The notes: generated by a model not told the origin, from the letters alone. A DNA stretch of 64,000 nt from Silanimonas sp021297925 (GCA_027532825.1 JAPZTL010000010.1:110525-174524), one strand, 5' to 3'. Shown: positions 25,338 through 34,131, counted from the stretch's first letter. Numbers and translations: made by a program.

Positions 25338-26353
25338 TCAGCGTAGCGCCTGCGCGAAGGCCGCGATGCCGCGGGCAATGGCGGCATCGTCGATGTTGAG
25401 GTGCGTGGCCAAGCGCAGGCGCGGGCCGCCGACGCTGGCGAGGAGGCCGTGCTCGTGCAGCGCCGCGCGCAGCCGCGGCAGCGCAGCCTCAGGTACGGTG
25501 ACGAACACCAGGTTGGTCCGCGGCGTCTCGACGGTAAGGCCGGGAATCGCCGACAAGCCCGCGGCAAGCTCGCGCGCCCGCCGATGGTCGTCGGCGAGGC
25601 GTTCGACATGATGGTCGAGCGCGTGCAGCGCCGCGGCGGCCAGCATCCCGGCCTGCCGCCAGCCGCCGCCGAGCAGCTTCTTCAGCCGCTTGCCGCGCGC
25701 GATGAGCTCGGCGCTGCCGAGCAGCACGGAGCCGACCGGCGCGCCGAGGCCCTTCGACAGGCAGACCGAGACGCTGTGGAACGGCGCGACCAACGTCGCG
25801 ACCGGCACGCCCTGCGCGACGGCCGCGTTGAACAGGCGCGCGCCGTCGAGGTGCAGGGCAAGGCCGTGCTCGTCGCACAGGGCACGGGCGTCGGGCGCGT
25901 AGGCCAACGGCAGCGGGCGTCCATGCCAAGTGTTCTCGAGGCAGAGCACGCGGCTGCGCGCGAAGTGCGGATCGTCGGGCTTGAGGCGGCACGCACGGCA
26001 TCAAGCGGCAGCGTGCCGTCGGGCGCCTGCGGGATCGGCTGGGGCTGGATCGAGCCGAGCACGGCGGCGCCGCCGCCTTCGTACTTGTAAGTGTGGGCAT
26101 CGGCGCCAACGAGGTATTCGTCGCCGCGCTGGCAGTGCGCCATCAGCGCGATGAGGTTGCTCTGCGTGCCGCTTGCCACGAACAGTGCGGCCTCGAAGCC
26201 GAGGTCGCGCGCGAGGCGTTCCTGCAGTGCGTTGACCGTCGGATCATCGCCGTAGACATCGTCGCCGACCTCGGCATCAAGCATGGCCGCGCGCATCGCG
26301 GGCGTCGGACGGGTGACGGTGTCGCTTCGGAAATCGGCGGTGGGCAGCGGCAT
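25338..26353 (-). pseudogene. ltaE: Low-specificity L-threonine aldolase, broken by a one-base frameshift
   Basis: The coding strand starts at ATG 26353 (MPLPTADFRSDTVTRPTP, the canonical aldolase N-terminus) and runs in frame through GDDVYGDDPTVNAL and ADAHTYKYEGGG to TLPLDAVRAA near 25985. From there the family sequence continues only in the next frame: IKPDDPHFARSRVLCLENT, the PLP lysine segment VCLSKGLGAPVGS, and the end FAQALR. Restoring one base between 25984 and 25985 (an A on the coding strand, giving GCC ATC AAG) joins the two halves into 338 residues, the normal length. All PLP residues are otherwise intact. Either the gene is a recent pseudogene or the assembly has a one-base deletion. 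The intact enzyme cleaves threonine and allo-threonine to glycine and acetaldehyde. Confidence 0.85.
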
Positions 26354-26402
26354 GGACGGCGGAAGGCGGAAGGCGGCAGGTCGGAGCATCCGCTGCAGCA
26401 CG

Positions 26403-28193
26403 TCATCGCGGCGGATGCGGCGATGGTAGATCGCGACGGGCACGTGCGGGCCGACCAGGCGGTGGACTCCCACCGGCGCGGACGAAGCGCAACCGCAGCG
26501 GCCCGATGCCGTGCATGCCGTTGCCGGCAGCCCAGCCCCGGGCGCCCTCGGCACAGGTGAGTTCGGCCCTGCCCGGGGACGCCGGAAGCGCCTCGACGCG
26601 CCCACAGCGCCAAGCGAGCCGCTGCGCGAGATGGCGAAGGGCCCCCGATTCGAACGCCGAGTGCAGGCGCGGCAGCCGGCGGCGCTTCGCTGGCGCGGTG
26701 CCGGACTCGATCACGAGCCGGACGCGCTCGCCGTGGGCATCGGCACCGTCACGACCGGCCGGCAGCCCCTGCTCCACCACGAGCCGCGCGCCGGGTGCGA
26801 GGTACCAGGCCTCGACCTCGTCGCGCATCCCCGCGTCACGGCGGAACACCCATCCACCCGCCGCGCCGAGCGCGTCGATCTCTCGCCGACCGTCCATCTC
26901 GCGCACCCGGAGGGCCGAGGTTTCATCCGCGCCATAGCCCCAACGCGCATCGGCGGCCTGCATCGCCATCAGCAGGCGAAGCTCCCGCGCACGCTCCGAG
27001 AAATGGGTGTCGACGATCGCATCGTCCGCGAACCGCAGGCCGCCGTCGGGCCACAGGGTCAGGGCGTCCTCGGGAACGGCGCCACAGCGTCCTCCGCGGG
27101 CGCAGCCGGGCTCCGGCGGCGGCGCGATGCGCGCGGAACGGGCCACGGCCGCCGTCACGTCCCCGTTGCCCAGCATCCAGGACGCGCTCTGCACGGCCGC
27201 GCCCGCGCTCGTCCCGCCCACGACGACATGCCCCGCGGCGTGCGCCTGCTGCAACTCACGCCACCACGCGTTGGGTCGTCCGTCGGATTGGAAGAACGCC
27301 TGCCGATGCCTCCATTGGTCGCCGCCGGCGAAGAACACGCCCTGCACCTGCAGCAGGATCGCGGGCTGCGAGGCGCAATGGTCCTCCTGGTAGCGCGCGA
27401 GGTCGGGGTACACGGCCTCCCGGTTGGCGAGCTTCAGGCGCTGGACGCGCAGCGCGGGCAGCGCCGTGCAGTCGCCGCGCTCGAAGCGCGCCTCCGCAGC
27501 GGCGCCATCCACCGGCCACCACACGGCATCCGCCCCGAGCCTGCGGAAGACGTCGAGATAGAAGTCCACGGGGTCCATCGGATCGAAGGCCGAGGCGGTC
27601 ACGACGGCGATCTTCGGCCGCCCCATCGTCCGCGCCTGCGCCGCGTCGACGAAGGCCCGCAACACCTCGACGCCGCCGCCGTCGCGGCTCGCCTCGGGCA
27701 AGGCGCGCTCGCGCGGGCGCTGGCCCTGTCCGTCGAGCGCGGGCACTTCCAGGGCGGCCAGCACCGCGGCGCGCTCGGCGTCGAGCAGCACCGACCATGG
27801 CCGGGCCGGATCGGTGTCATCGCATCGCTCGGCCAGGCACGTCGCGGCGAGCGCGTCCTCCATCGCCGCCGCCTCGAGCACCTCGCCCCGCGTGCTCCCC
27901 CGGGCGGCCTCCAGCCAGCGTTCGCGCAGGGCTGCATCGGGCGCGCCCGCGTGGGTCCACAGCGGCGCCTGAAGGGCGCGCGCGATGCCCTCGTCGTCCA
28001 AGCGGAAGCGCGCGGGGGCCCGCCCGGCGCCCGAGGGTGGCGCGATGCAGGCGCGAGGGGCGAGATCGGAACAGATCGCCAAGCTGCCGCCGGCGAGCAC
28101 CAGGTCGCGCGTTGGCGCCGGCGCGGCGGAGGCGAGGGCGGCGAAGCCGGCCGCGAGGGCCGCCAAGAGTGGGCGGCACAGGGAAACGCTCAT
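26403..28193 (-). CDS. Secreted cyanophycinase-type peptidase (family S51)
   Basis: A 596-residue protein with a signal peptide (LLAALAAGFAALASAAPA), so it acts outside the cytoplasm. The S51 core is clear: VFFAGGDQWRHRQAFF, the nucleophile elbow VVGGTSAGAAVQS with catalytic Ser, and IVDTHFSERARELRLLMAM followed by GYGADETSALRV, which are typical of cyanophycinases. These enzymes cut the beta-Asp-Arg polymer cyanophycin into dipeptides. An N-terminal insert (about 50-190) and a C-terminal extension of about 130 residues make it longer than the classic enzyme. It is divergent from a TonB receptor, permease and isoaspartyl dipeptidase set, which supports a role in using external cyanophycin or other beta-aspartyl peptides. 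Exact substrate is inferred. Confidence 0.83.
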   Translation of the reverse strand: MSVSLCRPLLAALAAGFAALASAAPAPTRDLVLAGGSLAICSDLAPRACIAPPSGAGRAPARFRLDDEGIARALQAPLWTHAGAPDAALRERWLEAARGSTRGEVLEAAAMEDALAATCLAERCDDTDPARPWSVLLDAERAAVLAALEVPALDGQGQRPRERALPEASRDGGGVEVLRAFVDAAQARTMGRPKIAVVTASAFDPMDPVDFYLDVFRRLGADAVWWPVDGAAAEARFERGDCTALPALRVQRLKLANREAVYPDLARYQEDHCASQPAILLQVQGVFFAGGDQWRHRQAFFQSDGRPNAWWRELQQAHAAGHVVVGGTSAGAAVQSASWMLGNGDVTAAVARSARIAPPPEPGCARGGRCGAVPEDALTLWPDGGLRFADDAIVDTHFSERARELRLLMAMQAADARWGYGADETSALRVREMDGRREIDALGAAGGWVFRRDAGMRDEVEAWYLAPGARLVVEQGLPAGRDGADAHGERVRLVIESGTAPAKRRRLPRLHSAFESGALRHLAQRLAWRCGRVEALPASPGRAELTCAEGARGWAAGNGMHGIGPLRLRFVRAGGSPPPGRPARARRDLPSPHPPR

Positions 28194-28252
28194 GCAGGGG
28201 GGCTCCGGGCCGACGGGGAGGCGTTTCTTAGCAGGTTTTTCGCGCCCGGCAC

Positions 28253-28282
28253 TTGACGGCGAAAAAGTGAACGACGTATGAA
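28253..28282 (+). promoter_or_regulatory. Candidate promoter of the leader ORF and TonB-receptor operon
   Basis: TTGACG at 28253-28258 and TATGAA at 28277-28282 are 18 bases apart, with an A-rich spacer that stands out from the GC-rich surroundings. Transcription would start close to the ATG of the 23-codon ORF. The match is only moderate, and a promoter further upstream cannot be excluded. Confidence 0.4.
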
Positions 28283-28288
28283 GGGGCC

Positions 28289-28360
28289 ATGCCGAAGCCC
28301 CGCAACCATATCCGGCACATCGCCCGGACGTTCTATCTCAGCGAGTGGTGGGACGAGTAG
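28289..28360 (+). CDS. 23-codon ORF with tandem Trp codons, candidate leader peptide
   Basis: A short ORF begins MPKPRNHIRH and ends SEWWDE-stop. An AAGGGG stretch lies just before its ATG. It is basic at the N-terminus and ends with two adjacent TGG codons close to the stop, followed 16 bases later by a strong hairpin and three more hairpins before the TonB receptor start. This layout is that of leader peptides that sense a charged tRNA (here Trp) or a small molecule by ribosome stalling. I do not recognise it as a named family. A chance ORF is possible, and a short peptide with its own activity is another option. Confidence 0.4.
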   Translation: MPKPRNHIRHIARTFYLSEWWDE

Positions 28361-28375
28361 ATCCCCCCGGCTGAG

Positions 28376-28505
28376 CCCCGTCGTGCCGCAACGGCACGAA
28401 GCGGGGTTGCGTTCGCGTTGCCGTCGCTCGACGGCGGCGCCGTGCATCGGGGCCACCCGCGCCCCACGACCAGACCCTGACGACGGCGCCCGTGGCGCGG
28501 TCGTC
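28376..28505 (+). promoter_or_regulatory. Structured leader with four hairpins upstream of the TonB receptor
   Basis: Hairpin 1 spans 28376-28406: 8 bp (TCGTGCCG with CGGCACGA, 3-base loop) extended by 5 bp after a 2-base bulge. Hairpin 2 is 28420-28435 (GCCGTC with GACGGC). Hairpin 3 is 28449-28465 (GGGGC with GCCCC). Hairpin 4 is 28479-28505 (GACGAC and GCGCC arms), ending 10 bases before the receptor's GAGGAA ribosome-binding site. None has a clean T run, so classical termination is not obvious. The 28194-28527 gap otherwise holds only the short ORF and the promoter candidate. Confidence 0.45.
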
Positions 28506-28527
28506 CGTCGACCCTGAGGAAACCGCC

Positions 28528-31347
28528 ATGCTGTCCACCAAGCCCCTGAGCGCGGCCATCGCGCTCCTGCTCTCCGCGTCCGCCCTTGCCCAGGCCCCGG
28601 CCAAGCCGGCGGACGAAGACACCGACACCCTCGATGCCGTGCAGGTCACCGGCTCGAACCTCCGCGGGGTGGACCTCGCCGAGGCGCAGCCCGTGCAGGT
28701 CATCGATGCCGCCCAGATCGAGAAGCTCGGACTGCTGTCCGTCGGTGACGTGCTGAAGCTGATCAGCGAGACCGGCGGCGGCACCGGCAACTTCAGCACC
28801 GCCACGTCCGGCGCGCAGCAGGCCGACTCCCCGGCCGGCATGGCCGGCGCCTCGCTGCGCGGCCTCGGCGCCGGTTCGACCCTCACGCTCGTCAACGGGC
28901 GCCGGATCGCCGTCGCGTCGTTCTCGAACGGCGTGCGCTCGGAGAACTTCGTCGACATCAACGCCATCCCGATGGCGGCGATCGAGCGCATCGAAGTGCT
29001 GTCCGCCGGCGCCTCGGCCGTCTACGGCGCCGATGCCGTCGCCGGCGTCATCAACATCATCATGCGCCGGAGCTACGACGGCATCCGCACGTCGGCCAGC
29101 ATCGGCGACTCCAGCGCCGACACCGACGAATCGAAGTACAGCGCCAACCTGCTCGCGGGCTTCGCGACCGACAGCGTCGAAGGCCTTGTCGTGGTCGATG
29201 CCTACCGCCGCAACGGCTTCTACAACCGGGACCGCGCCCTGACGCGCGACGAACGCGTGCCGTCGCAGCAGGGCATCTTCCCGAGCTTCAACTGGGGCAG
29301 CTTCAGCCGCGACGACTTCGTCGAGGCCAGCTGTCCGCCCTCGCAGCGCTTCGACGGGCGGCCGGGCTTCCCGCTGGGCGGCCTCGGCGCCTACTGCGCC
29401 CTGGACCGCAGCGACTTCACCGCCTTCAACCCCGACCTCGACCAGCTCGGCGCCTACGGCACCCTGACGGCCCGCTTCGGCGAGACGCTGGAGTTCTTCG
29501 GCGAACTGCAGGCGCAGCGCAGCGAGAGCTTCGCCACCAGCGCCCCGGCGCCGTGGTCGCAGGCGCCCATCGACGCGAGCCATCCGAACTTCCCGGCCGA
29601 GCTGCGCGCGCGCATGCTCGCCGCCGGCCTCGGCCCCACGCAGGACATCGCGGGCTGGGGCCGCTTCCCCGACGAGCGCCAGATCGACGTCGAGACCAAG
29701 AGCTGGCGCGCCCTCGCCGGCCTGCGCGGCGAACTCGGCGCCGACTGGGGCTGGGAAGGCAGCGTCGGCTACGGCCGCAGCGAGTCCGAGCAGGTGGCCA
29801 GCGGCGGCATCTACAACCGCGCCCGCACGCTCGCGGCGCTGTGTGGACGACTGCTGCCGGACGGCTCCATCGGCGCGCTCCCCACCGGCACGCCGAGCTG
29901 CACCCCGGTCGCCGGCGGCCTCTGGTACAACCCCTTCGGCGGCCAGGCCGCGCAGGACGCCCGCGTGCTCGCGCTGGTGCGCGACACGGTGCCGCGCAAT
30001 GGCGAGTCGAGCAGCGTCTCGGCCGACCTCAAGCTCAACGGCACGGCCGGCGCCATCGGCGATCGCGCCATCGCCTGGGCCCTGGGGGTCGAGGGCCGGC
30101 GCGAGAAGATCGCCGACCGGCCCTCGCCGCTCGCCGAAGTGAATCGACTCACCGGCCAGCCCGGCGTCTTCGGCTTCGGCTCGAAGTCCGCGCGCGGCGA
30201 ACGGGACGCCTCGGCGGTGTTCGTCGAGTCGCTGCTGCCCTTCACCGACTCGTTCGACGTGCGCGTCGCCGGCCGCTACGACCACTACTCGGACTTCGGC
30301 GGCGACTTCAACCCGTCGGTGGGCCTGCGCTTCCGCCCGACGGCATCGCTGGCCTTCCGTGGCGGATGGAACACCGGCTTCCGCGCCCCCTCGCTGGCCC
30401 AGGCCGGCAGCGGCACCACCGCGGCCTCGTTCACCCTGCCCTGCGCGTCGGGCAGCGAGTTCTTCACGAACTGGTGCGGCAACCGCTCGGGCCGTCCGAC
30501 CGTCAACAGCCAGATCCTCGCCAACCCGGACCTCGCGCCGGAAACCTCCGAGGCTTGGAACGCCGGCCTCGTGTGGTCGCCGCTGGACCGCACCACGTTC
30601 AGCGTCGACTACTGGGACTTCGACCAGGAGAACACCGTCGACGTCGACTACTTCAGCCTGCTCCGCGCGGCGCTCACCAACCCAGCGCTGATCTATACCT
30701 TCGCCGACGGCAGCCGCCCGCGCCCGGTCGACCAGCCTGGCATCGAGATCGGCAGCGGCGGCATCGGCCGCGTCTCGACCGGCGAAGTGTTCGTGCGCCT
30801 GCAGAACATCGGCGTCCAGAAGACCCGCGGCTGGGACTTCAGCGCCGAGCACCGGCTGTCCGAGGACGTGTTCGGAGGCTCGCTGGACCTCTCGATCGAC
30901 GCCACCCGCGTCACCAGCTTCGAGCGCTCCGAATCCTGCTCGCCGCAAGTCGCGCCGCTTCGCGGCGACGGCGCCTGCATCAATGGCCAGCGCCTCGTCC
31001 AGTTCAACGACGAGTACCGCTACCCGAAGTGGCGCGGCACCGTCGCGCTCGACTGGACGGGCGAGCGCTTCGACGGCGCGCTGTGGGCGAACTACACGCA
31101 CTCGTACTACGACGACTTCCGCTTCGACCCGGCCGCGATCCCGGTCTCGGCGCGCGTGTCCTCGTGGACGGTGCTCAACGCCTCGTGGGGCTGGAACATC
31201 GACGACGTCCACCGCGTGGCGGTCCGCGTCGAGAACCTCACGGACCGCGACCCGCCGCGGGCGCTGGGTGCCAGCGCGTGGGTCGACACCTACAACCACG
31301 ACGCGATGGGCCGTTTCGTCACGCTCAACTGGATCGGCCGCTTCTGA
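28528..31347 (+). CDS. TonB-dependent outer-membrane receptor
   Basis: A 939-residue protein. The signal peptide (LSAAIALLLSASALAQA) is followed by an acidic stretch and the TonB-box-like DTLDAVQVTGS. The plug domain (about 45-180) contains LRGLGAGSTLTLVNGRRIA and IERIEVLSAGASAVYGADAVAGVINIIMRR (read as two motifs). The rest forms a large beta-barrel ending in VTLNWIGRF with the terminal Phe. Such receptors bring large or scarce nutrients across the outer membrane using TonB energy. Two Cys pairs lie in extracellular-loop-like regions. It heads an operon with a YfcC-type permease and an isoaspartyl dipeptidase, opposite a secreted cyanophycinase. Import of beta-Asp dipeptides or longer fragments is therefore the likely role. 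Start set by GAGGAA before ATG 28528. Confidence 0.92.
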   Translation: MLSTKPLSAAIALLLSASALAQAPAKPADEDTDTLDAVQVTGSNLRGVDLAEAQPVQVIDAAQIEKLGLLSVGDVLKLISETGGGTGNFSTATSGAQQADSPAGMAGASLRGLGAGSTLTLVNGRRIAVASFSNGVRSENFVDINAIPMAAIERIEVLSAGASAVYGADAVAGVINIIMRRSYDGIRTSASIGDSSADTDESKYSANLLAGFATDSVEGLVVVDAYRRNGFYNRDRALTRDERVPSQQGIFPSFNWGSFSRDDFVEASCPPSQRFDGRPGFPLGGLGAYCALDRSDFTAFNPDLDQLGAYGTLTARFGETLEFFGELQAQRSESFATSAPAPWSQAPIDASHPNFPAELRARMLAAGLGPTQDIAGWGRFPDERQIDVETKSWRALAGLRGELGADWGWEGSVGYGRSESEQVASGGIYNRARTLAALCGRLLPDGSIGALPTGTPSCTPVAGGLWYNPFGGQAAQDARVLALVRDTVPRNGESSSVSADLKLNGTAGAIGDRAIAWALGVEGRREKIADRPSPLAEVNRLTGQPGVFGFGSKSARGERDASAVFVESLLPFTDSFDVRVAGRYDHYSDFGGDFNPSVGLRFRPTASLAFRGGWNTGFRAPSLAQAGSGTTAASFTLPCASGSEFFTNWCGNRSGRPTVNSQILANPDLAPETSEAWNAGLVWSPLDRTTFSVDYWDFDQENTVDVDYFSLLRAALTNPALIYTFADGSRPRPVDQPGIEIGSGGIGRVSTGEVFVRLQNIGVQKTRGWDFSAEHRLSEDVFGGSLDLSIDATRVTSFERSESCSPQVAPLRGDGACINGQRLVQFNDEYRYPKWRGTVALDWTGERFDGALWANYTHSYYDDFRFDPAAIPVSARVSSWTVLNASWGWNIDDVHRVAVRVENLTDRDPPRALGASAWVDTYNHDAMGRFVTLNWIGRF

Positions 31348-31444
31348 CCGCGGCACCGTCGATCCGCTGGACCAGGAGTCCCGCCGGCCGTGCCGGCGGG
31401 CTCCGGGTATGGACGCACCCCTCCCCCCTCCGCCACGAGGCCGG

Positions 31445-32854
31445 ATGAACACCCCCCACACTCCCGCGTCGCGCGCGCCCGACACCCTGCTGGTGCTGCT
31501 CGGCGTCGCCGCGCTGTTCGCGCTGCTCGTGCCCTTCGTCCCGGCCGGCTCGTTCGCCCCGGGCCAGCCGCCCTCGCTCGCCAGCTACGTGCCGGGCGAT
31601 GCGCCGGTGGCGCTGGCGCTGTTCTCCAGCGAGGACAGCGTCCGCGGCTTCCTGAACCTGTTCTTCGACGGCTTCACCTCGGGCGGCCGTTCCGCGGCGG
31701 CGGTCGGCGTGATCGCCTTCGTGCTGACCGTCGGCGGCGCCTTCGGCCTCGTGCAGGCCAGCGGCGCGGTCGACAACGGGCTGAAGCGGCTGGTGGCCGC
31801 TACCGGCGGGCAGCCGCGCCTGCTGCTCTCCGCGCTGTTCGTCGCCTTCTCGCTGGGCGGCGCAGTGTTCGGCATGGGCGAGGAGACCATCGCCTTCCTC
31901 GCCCTGCTGCTGCCCCTCGTCCGGCAGCTCGGTTACCCGCCCGAGACCGGCGTGATGGTGACCTACATGGCCAGCCAGATCGGCTTCGGCACCTCGTGGA
32001 TGAACCCGTTCTCGGTCGCCGTCGCGCAGGGCGTCGCGGGCGTGCCGCTGCTCTCCGGCGCCCCGTTCCGCATCGCGATGTGGGTGGTGTTCACCGCCGC
32101 GGCGCTGGCCTTCACCCTGCACTACGCCGAGCGCCATCGCCGGACGCCCGAGATGGCGACGGCCACCGTCGCGCCCGCACCGCTCGGCTGGGTCGACCAC
32201 GCGGTGCTGCTGGCCGTCGCCGCCACCGTGGCCTGGATCGTCTGGGGGGTGGTCGCCGGCGGCTACTACATCCCCGAGATCGCCACGCAGTTCTTCGCAC
32301 TCGGCCTGTTCGCCGGCACCGTCGCAGTGATCGGCGGCCGGACGAGCGCCAACGGCGCCGCGGCCGCGTTCACCGACGGCGTGCGCGCGCTGGTGCCCAC
32401 CGCGCTCGTGATCGCGCTGGCCAAGGGCCTGCTCGGCCTGCTCGGCGGCAGCGACCCGCACGCACCCTCGGTGCTGAACACGATGCTGTACGGCATCGGC
32501 AGCGCCATCGAAGGCACGCCCGAGCTGGTCGCCGCGTGGGGCATGCTCGCCGCGCAGGCCGGCTTCAACTTCTTCGTGAGTTCCGGCAGCGCGCAGGCCA
32601 CGATCACCATGCCGCTGATGGCCGGCCTCGGCCAGCTCGTCGGCGTCAGCAAGCAGGTCAGCGTGCTGTGCTTCCAGCTCGGCGATGGCCTGACCAACCT
32701 GCTGATCCCGACGTCCGGCGCGATGATGGGCGCCATCGGCGTCGCCCGCATCGCGTGGCTCGACTGGATCCGCATCATCGGCCGGCTGGTCGCCGGCCTC
32801 TTCCTGATGGCCGCGCTGGCCGTCGCGATCGCGGTGGGAATCGGCTATGCCTGA
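31445..32854 (+). CDS. YfcC-family inner-membrane permease
   Basis: A 469-residue polytopic protein with about 11-12 hydrophobic segments. The repeated FGMGEETIAFLALLLPLV and QIGFGTSWMNPFSVAVAQ motifs and the C-terminal FQLGDGLTNLLIPTSGAMMGA are the hallmarks of the YfcC/DcuC-like family, which takes up amino acids, C4-dicarboxylates or short peptides by ion symport. It starts 97 bases after the TonB receptor stop with a GAGG site before the ATG and overlaps the isoaspartyl dipeptidase gene by 8 bases. Its place suggests that it carries beta-aspartyl dipeptides, or aspartate or arginine released from them, across the inner membrane. The substrate is inferred from context only. Confidence 0.85.
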   Translation: MNTPHTPASRAPDTLLVLLGVAALFALLVPFVPAGSFAPGQPPSLASYVPGDAPVALALFSSEDSVRGFLNLFFDGFTSGGRSAAAVGVIAFVLTVGGAFGLVQASGAVDNGLKRLVAATGGQPRLLLSALFVAFSLGGAVFGMGEETIAFLALLLPLVRQLGYPPETGVMVTYMASQIGFGTSWMNPFSVAVAQGVAGVPLLSGAPFRIAMWVVFTAAALAFTLHYAERHRRTPEMATATVAPAPLGWVDHAVLLAVAATVAWIVWGVVAGGYYIPEIATQFFALGLFAGTVAVIGGRTSANGAAAAFTDGVRALVPTALVIALAKGLLGLLGGSDPHAPSVLNTMLYGIGSAIEGTPELVAAWGMLAAQAGFNFFVSSGSAQATITMPLMAGLGQLVGVSKQVSVLCFQLGDGLTNLLIPTSGAMMGAIGVARIAWLDWIRIIGRLVAGLFLMAALAVAIAVGIGYA

Positions 32855-34040
32855 GCCCGCGATGCGTGAATACCGGGGACCCGACGGCGCGCCGCCCGCG
32901 CTGTGGTGGATCCGGGGCGCGGAAGTGATGACGCCCGCGCCCCTCGGCCGTGCGGACGTGCTGGCCGCGCATGGCCGTGTCCTCGCGGTGGGCCGCGGAC
33001 TGGATCCGCGCGGCTGCGGCGTGGCGGTGACCGAGATCGATGGCACGGGGCATCTGGTCGTCCCCGGACTGGTCGACAGCCTCGTCCACTTCGGGGGCGG
33101 GGGCGGCGAGGGGGGCTTCGCCACCCGGATGCCTCCGCTGGCCGCCGGCACGGCCCTGGCCGCGGGCGTGACCTCCATGGTCGGTGCGCTGGGGACGGAC
33201 GACGTCACCCGCAGCCATGCCGACCTTCTGGCCTGCGCGCGCGCGCTGGCCGACACCGGCCTGTCCGCCTACACGCTCACCGGGTCCTACCGGGTGCCGC
33301 CGGTGACGCTGACCGGCAGCGTGCGCGGCGACCTCGCCTTCATTCCGGAAATGATCGGCCTCGGCGAGGTCGCCATCGCCGACCACCGCGGCTCGCAGCC
33401 CAGCGCGGCCGAATTGGCGCGGCTCGCGTCCGACGCCCGCGTCGGCGGCATGTTGGCCGGCAAGGCGGGCACCGTGCTGGTGCACTGCGGCGACGCGCCG
33501 GAAGGCCTCGCGCTGCTGCGCGAGGCCAGTTCGCGCTGGCCCGTGCCGATCCCACAGTGGCACCCGACGCACGTGAACCGCAATGCCACGCTGTTCGCCG
33601 ACGGCCTCGACTTCGTCCGCGAGGGCGGCAGTATCGACTTCACCACCAGCAGCACGCCCGACTTCGTCGCCGCCGGCGAGATCCCCGCAGCACGGGCGCT
33701 CGCCGAGGCGCTGGCCGCCGGCGTCCCCGTCGCACGCCTCACGCTGAGCTCCGACGGGCAGGCCAGCCTGCCGCACTTCGATGCGCAAGGCCGGCTCGTG
33801 TCCCTCGAGGTGGCGCCGATCGCCAGCCTGCTGGACGCGGTCCGCTGCGCCACGCTCCGCCACGGCGTAGCGCTCACCGATGCGTTGGCCGCGGCCACGT
33901 CGAGCCCGGCGGCGATCTGGGGCCTCGCGCGCAAGGGGCGGGTCGTTCCCGGGGCCGACGCCGACCTGCTGCTACTCGATCGCGACACGCTGGCGCTGCG
34001 CGGCACCATGGCCGGCGGCCGCTGGTGGACGCCGACCTGA
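32847..34040 (+). CDS. iadA: Isoaspartyl dipeptidase (IadA-type amidohydrolase) lacking one metal-ligand His
   Basis: A 397-residue amidohydrolase that aligns along its length with E. coli IadA: GGGGGEGGFATR (substrate Glu), GALGTDD, LTGSYRVPP, GKAGTVLVHCGD (bridging Lys and one His), WHPTHVNRN (His and Arg) and TLSSDGQAS (catalytic Asp). IadA cleaves beta-Asp-Xaa dipeptides in the cytosol using two zinc ions. The HxH motif after the first strand is altered: where IadA has DQHVH this protein has DSLVH, so the first histidine is Leu79 (CTC at 33081-33083) and only His81 remains. Activity is therefore doubtful or metal use is changed. It overlaps the permease gene by 8 bases; ATG 32862 is an alternative start. 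Confidence 0.82.
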   Translation: MPEPAMREYRGPDGAPPALWWIRGAEVMTPAPLGRADVLAAHGRVLAVGRGLDPRGCGVAVTEIDGTGHLVVPGLVDSLVHFGGGGGEGGFATRMPPLAAGTALAAGVTSMVGALGTDDVTRSHADLLACARALADTGLSAYTLTGSYRVPPVTLTGSVRGDLAFIPEMIGLGEVAIADHRGSQPSAAELARLASDARVGGMLAGKAGTVLVHCGDAPEGLALLREASSRWPVPIPQWHPTHVNRNATLFADGLDFVREGGSIDFTTSSTPDFVAAGEIPAARALAEALAAGVPVARLTLSSDGQASLPHFDAQGRLVSLEVAPIASLLDAVRCATLRHGVALTDALAAATSSPAAIWGLARKGRVVPGADADLLLLDRDTLALRGTMAGGRWWTPT

Positions 34041-34051
34041 ACCGGCGACGA

Positions 34052-34075
34052 CGGTCGTTCACGACCGGGGAACTT
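34052..34075 (+). promoter_or_regulatory. Hairpin and sigma-E-like -35 element before the lipoprotein gene
   Basis: A 6-bp hairpin with TTCA loop (CGGTCG at 34052-34057, CGACCG at 34062-34067) directly precedes GGAACTT (34069-34075), which equals the -35 element of RpoE-type promoters. No good -10 (TCTGA-like) is seen 16-17 bases downstream, so the promoter call is weak. The hairpin may end the iadA transcript. Confidence 0.3.
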
Positions 34076-34131
34076 TAAGTCCCGATTCACGACGCGAGGC
34101 CAAGATGGGGTCTCCCTCCGGAGACGCCCCC

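Noticed and set aside
26403..28193. Alpha-aspartyl dipeptidase (PepE) as the identity of the S51 enzyme
   Set aside because: PepE is a short cytosolic protein; this one is exported, much longer and has the DTHFSERAR and GADETSALRV cyanophycinase motifs.
28278..28517. Alternative 79-codon ORF in the gap before the TonB receptor
   Set aside because: It has no ribosome-binding site as good as that of the 23-codon ORF, no recognisable domain and a composition typical of noncoding GC-rich frames.
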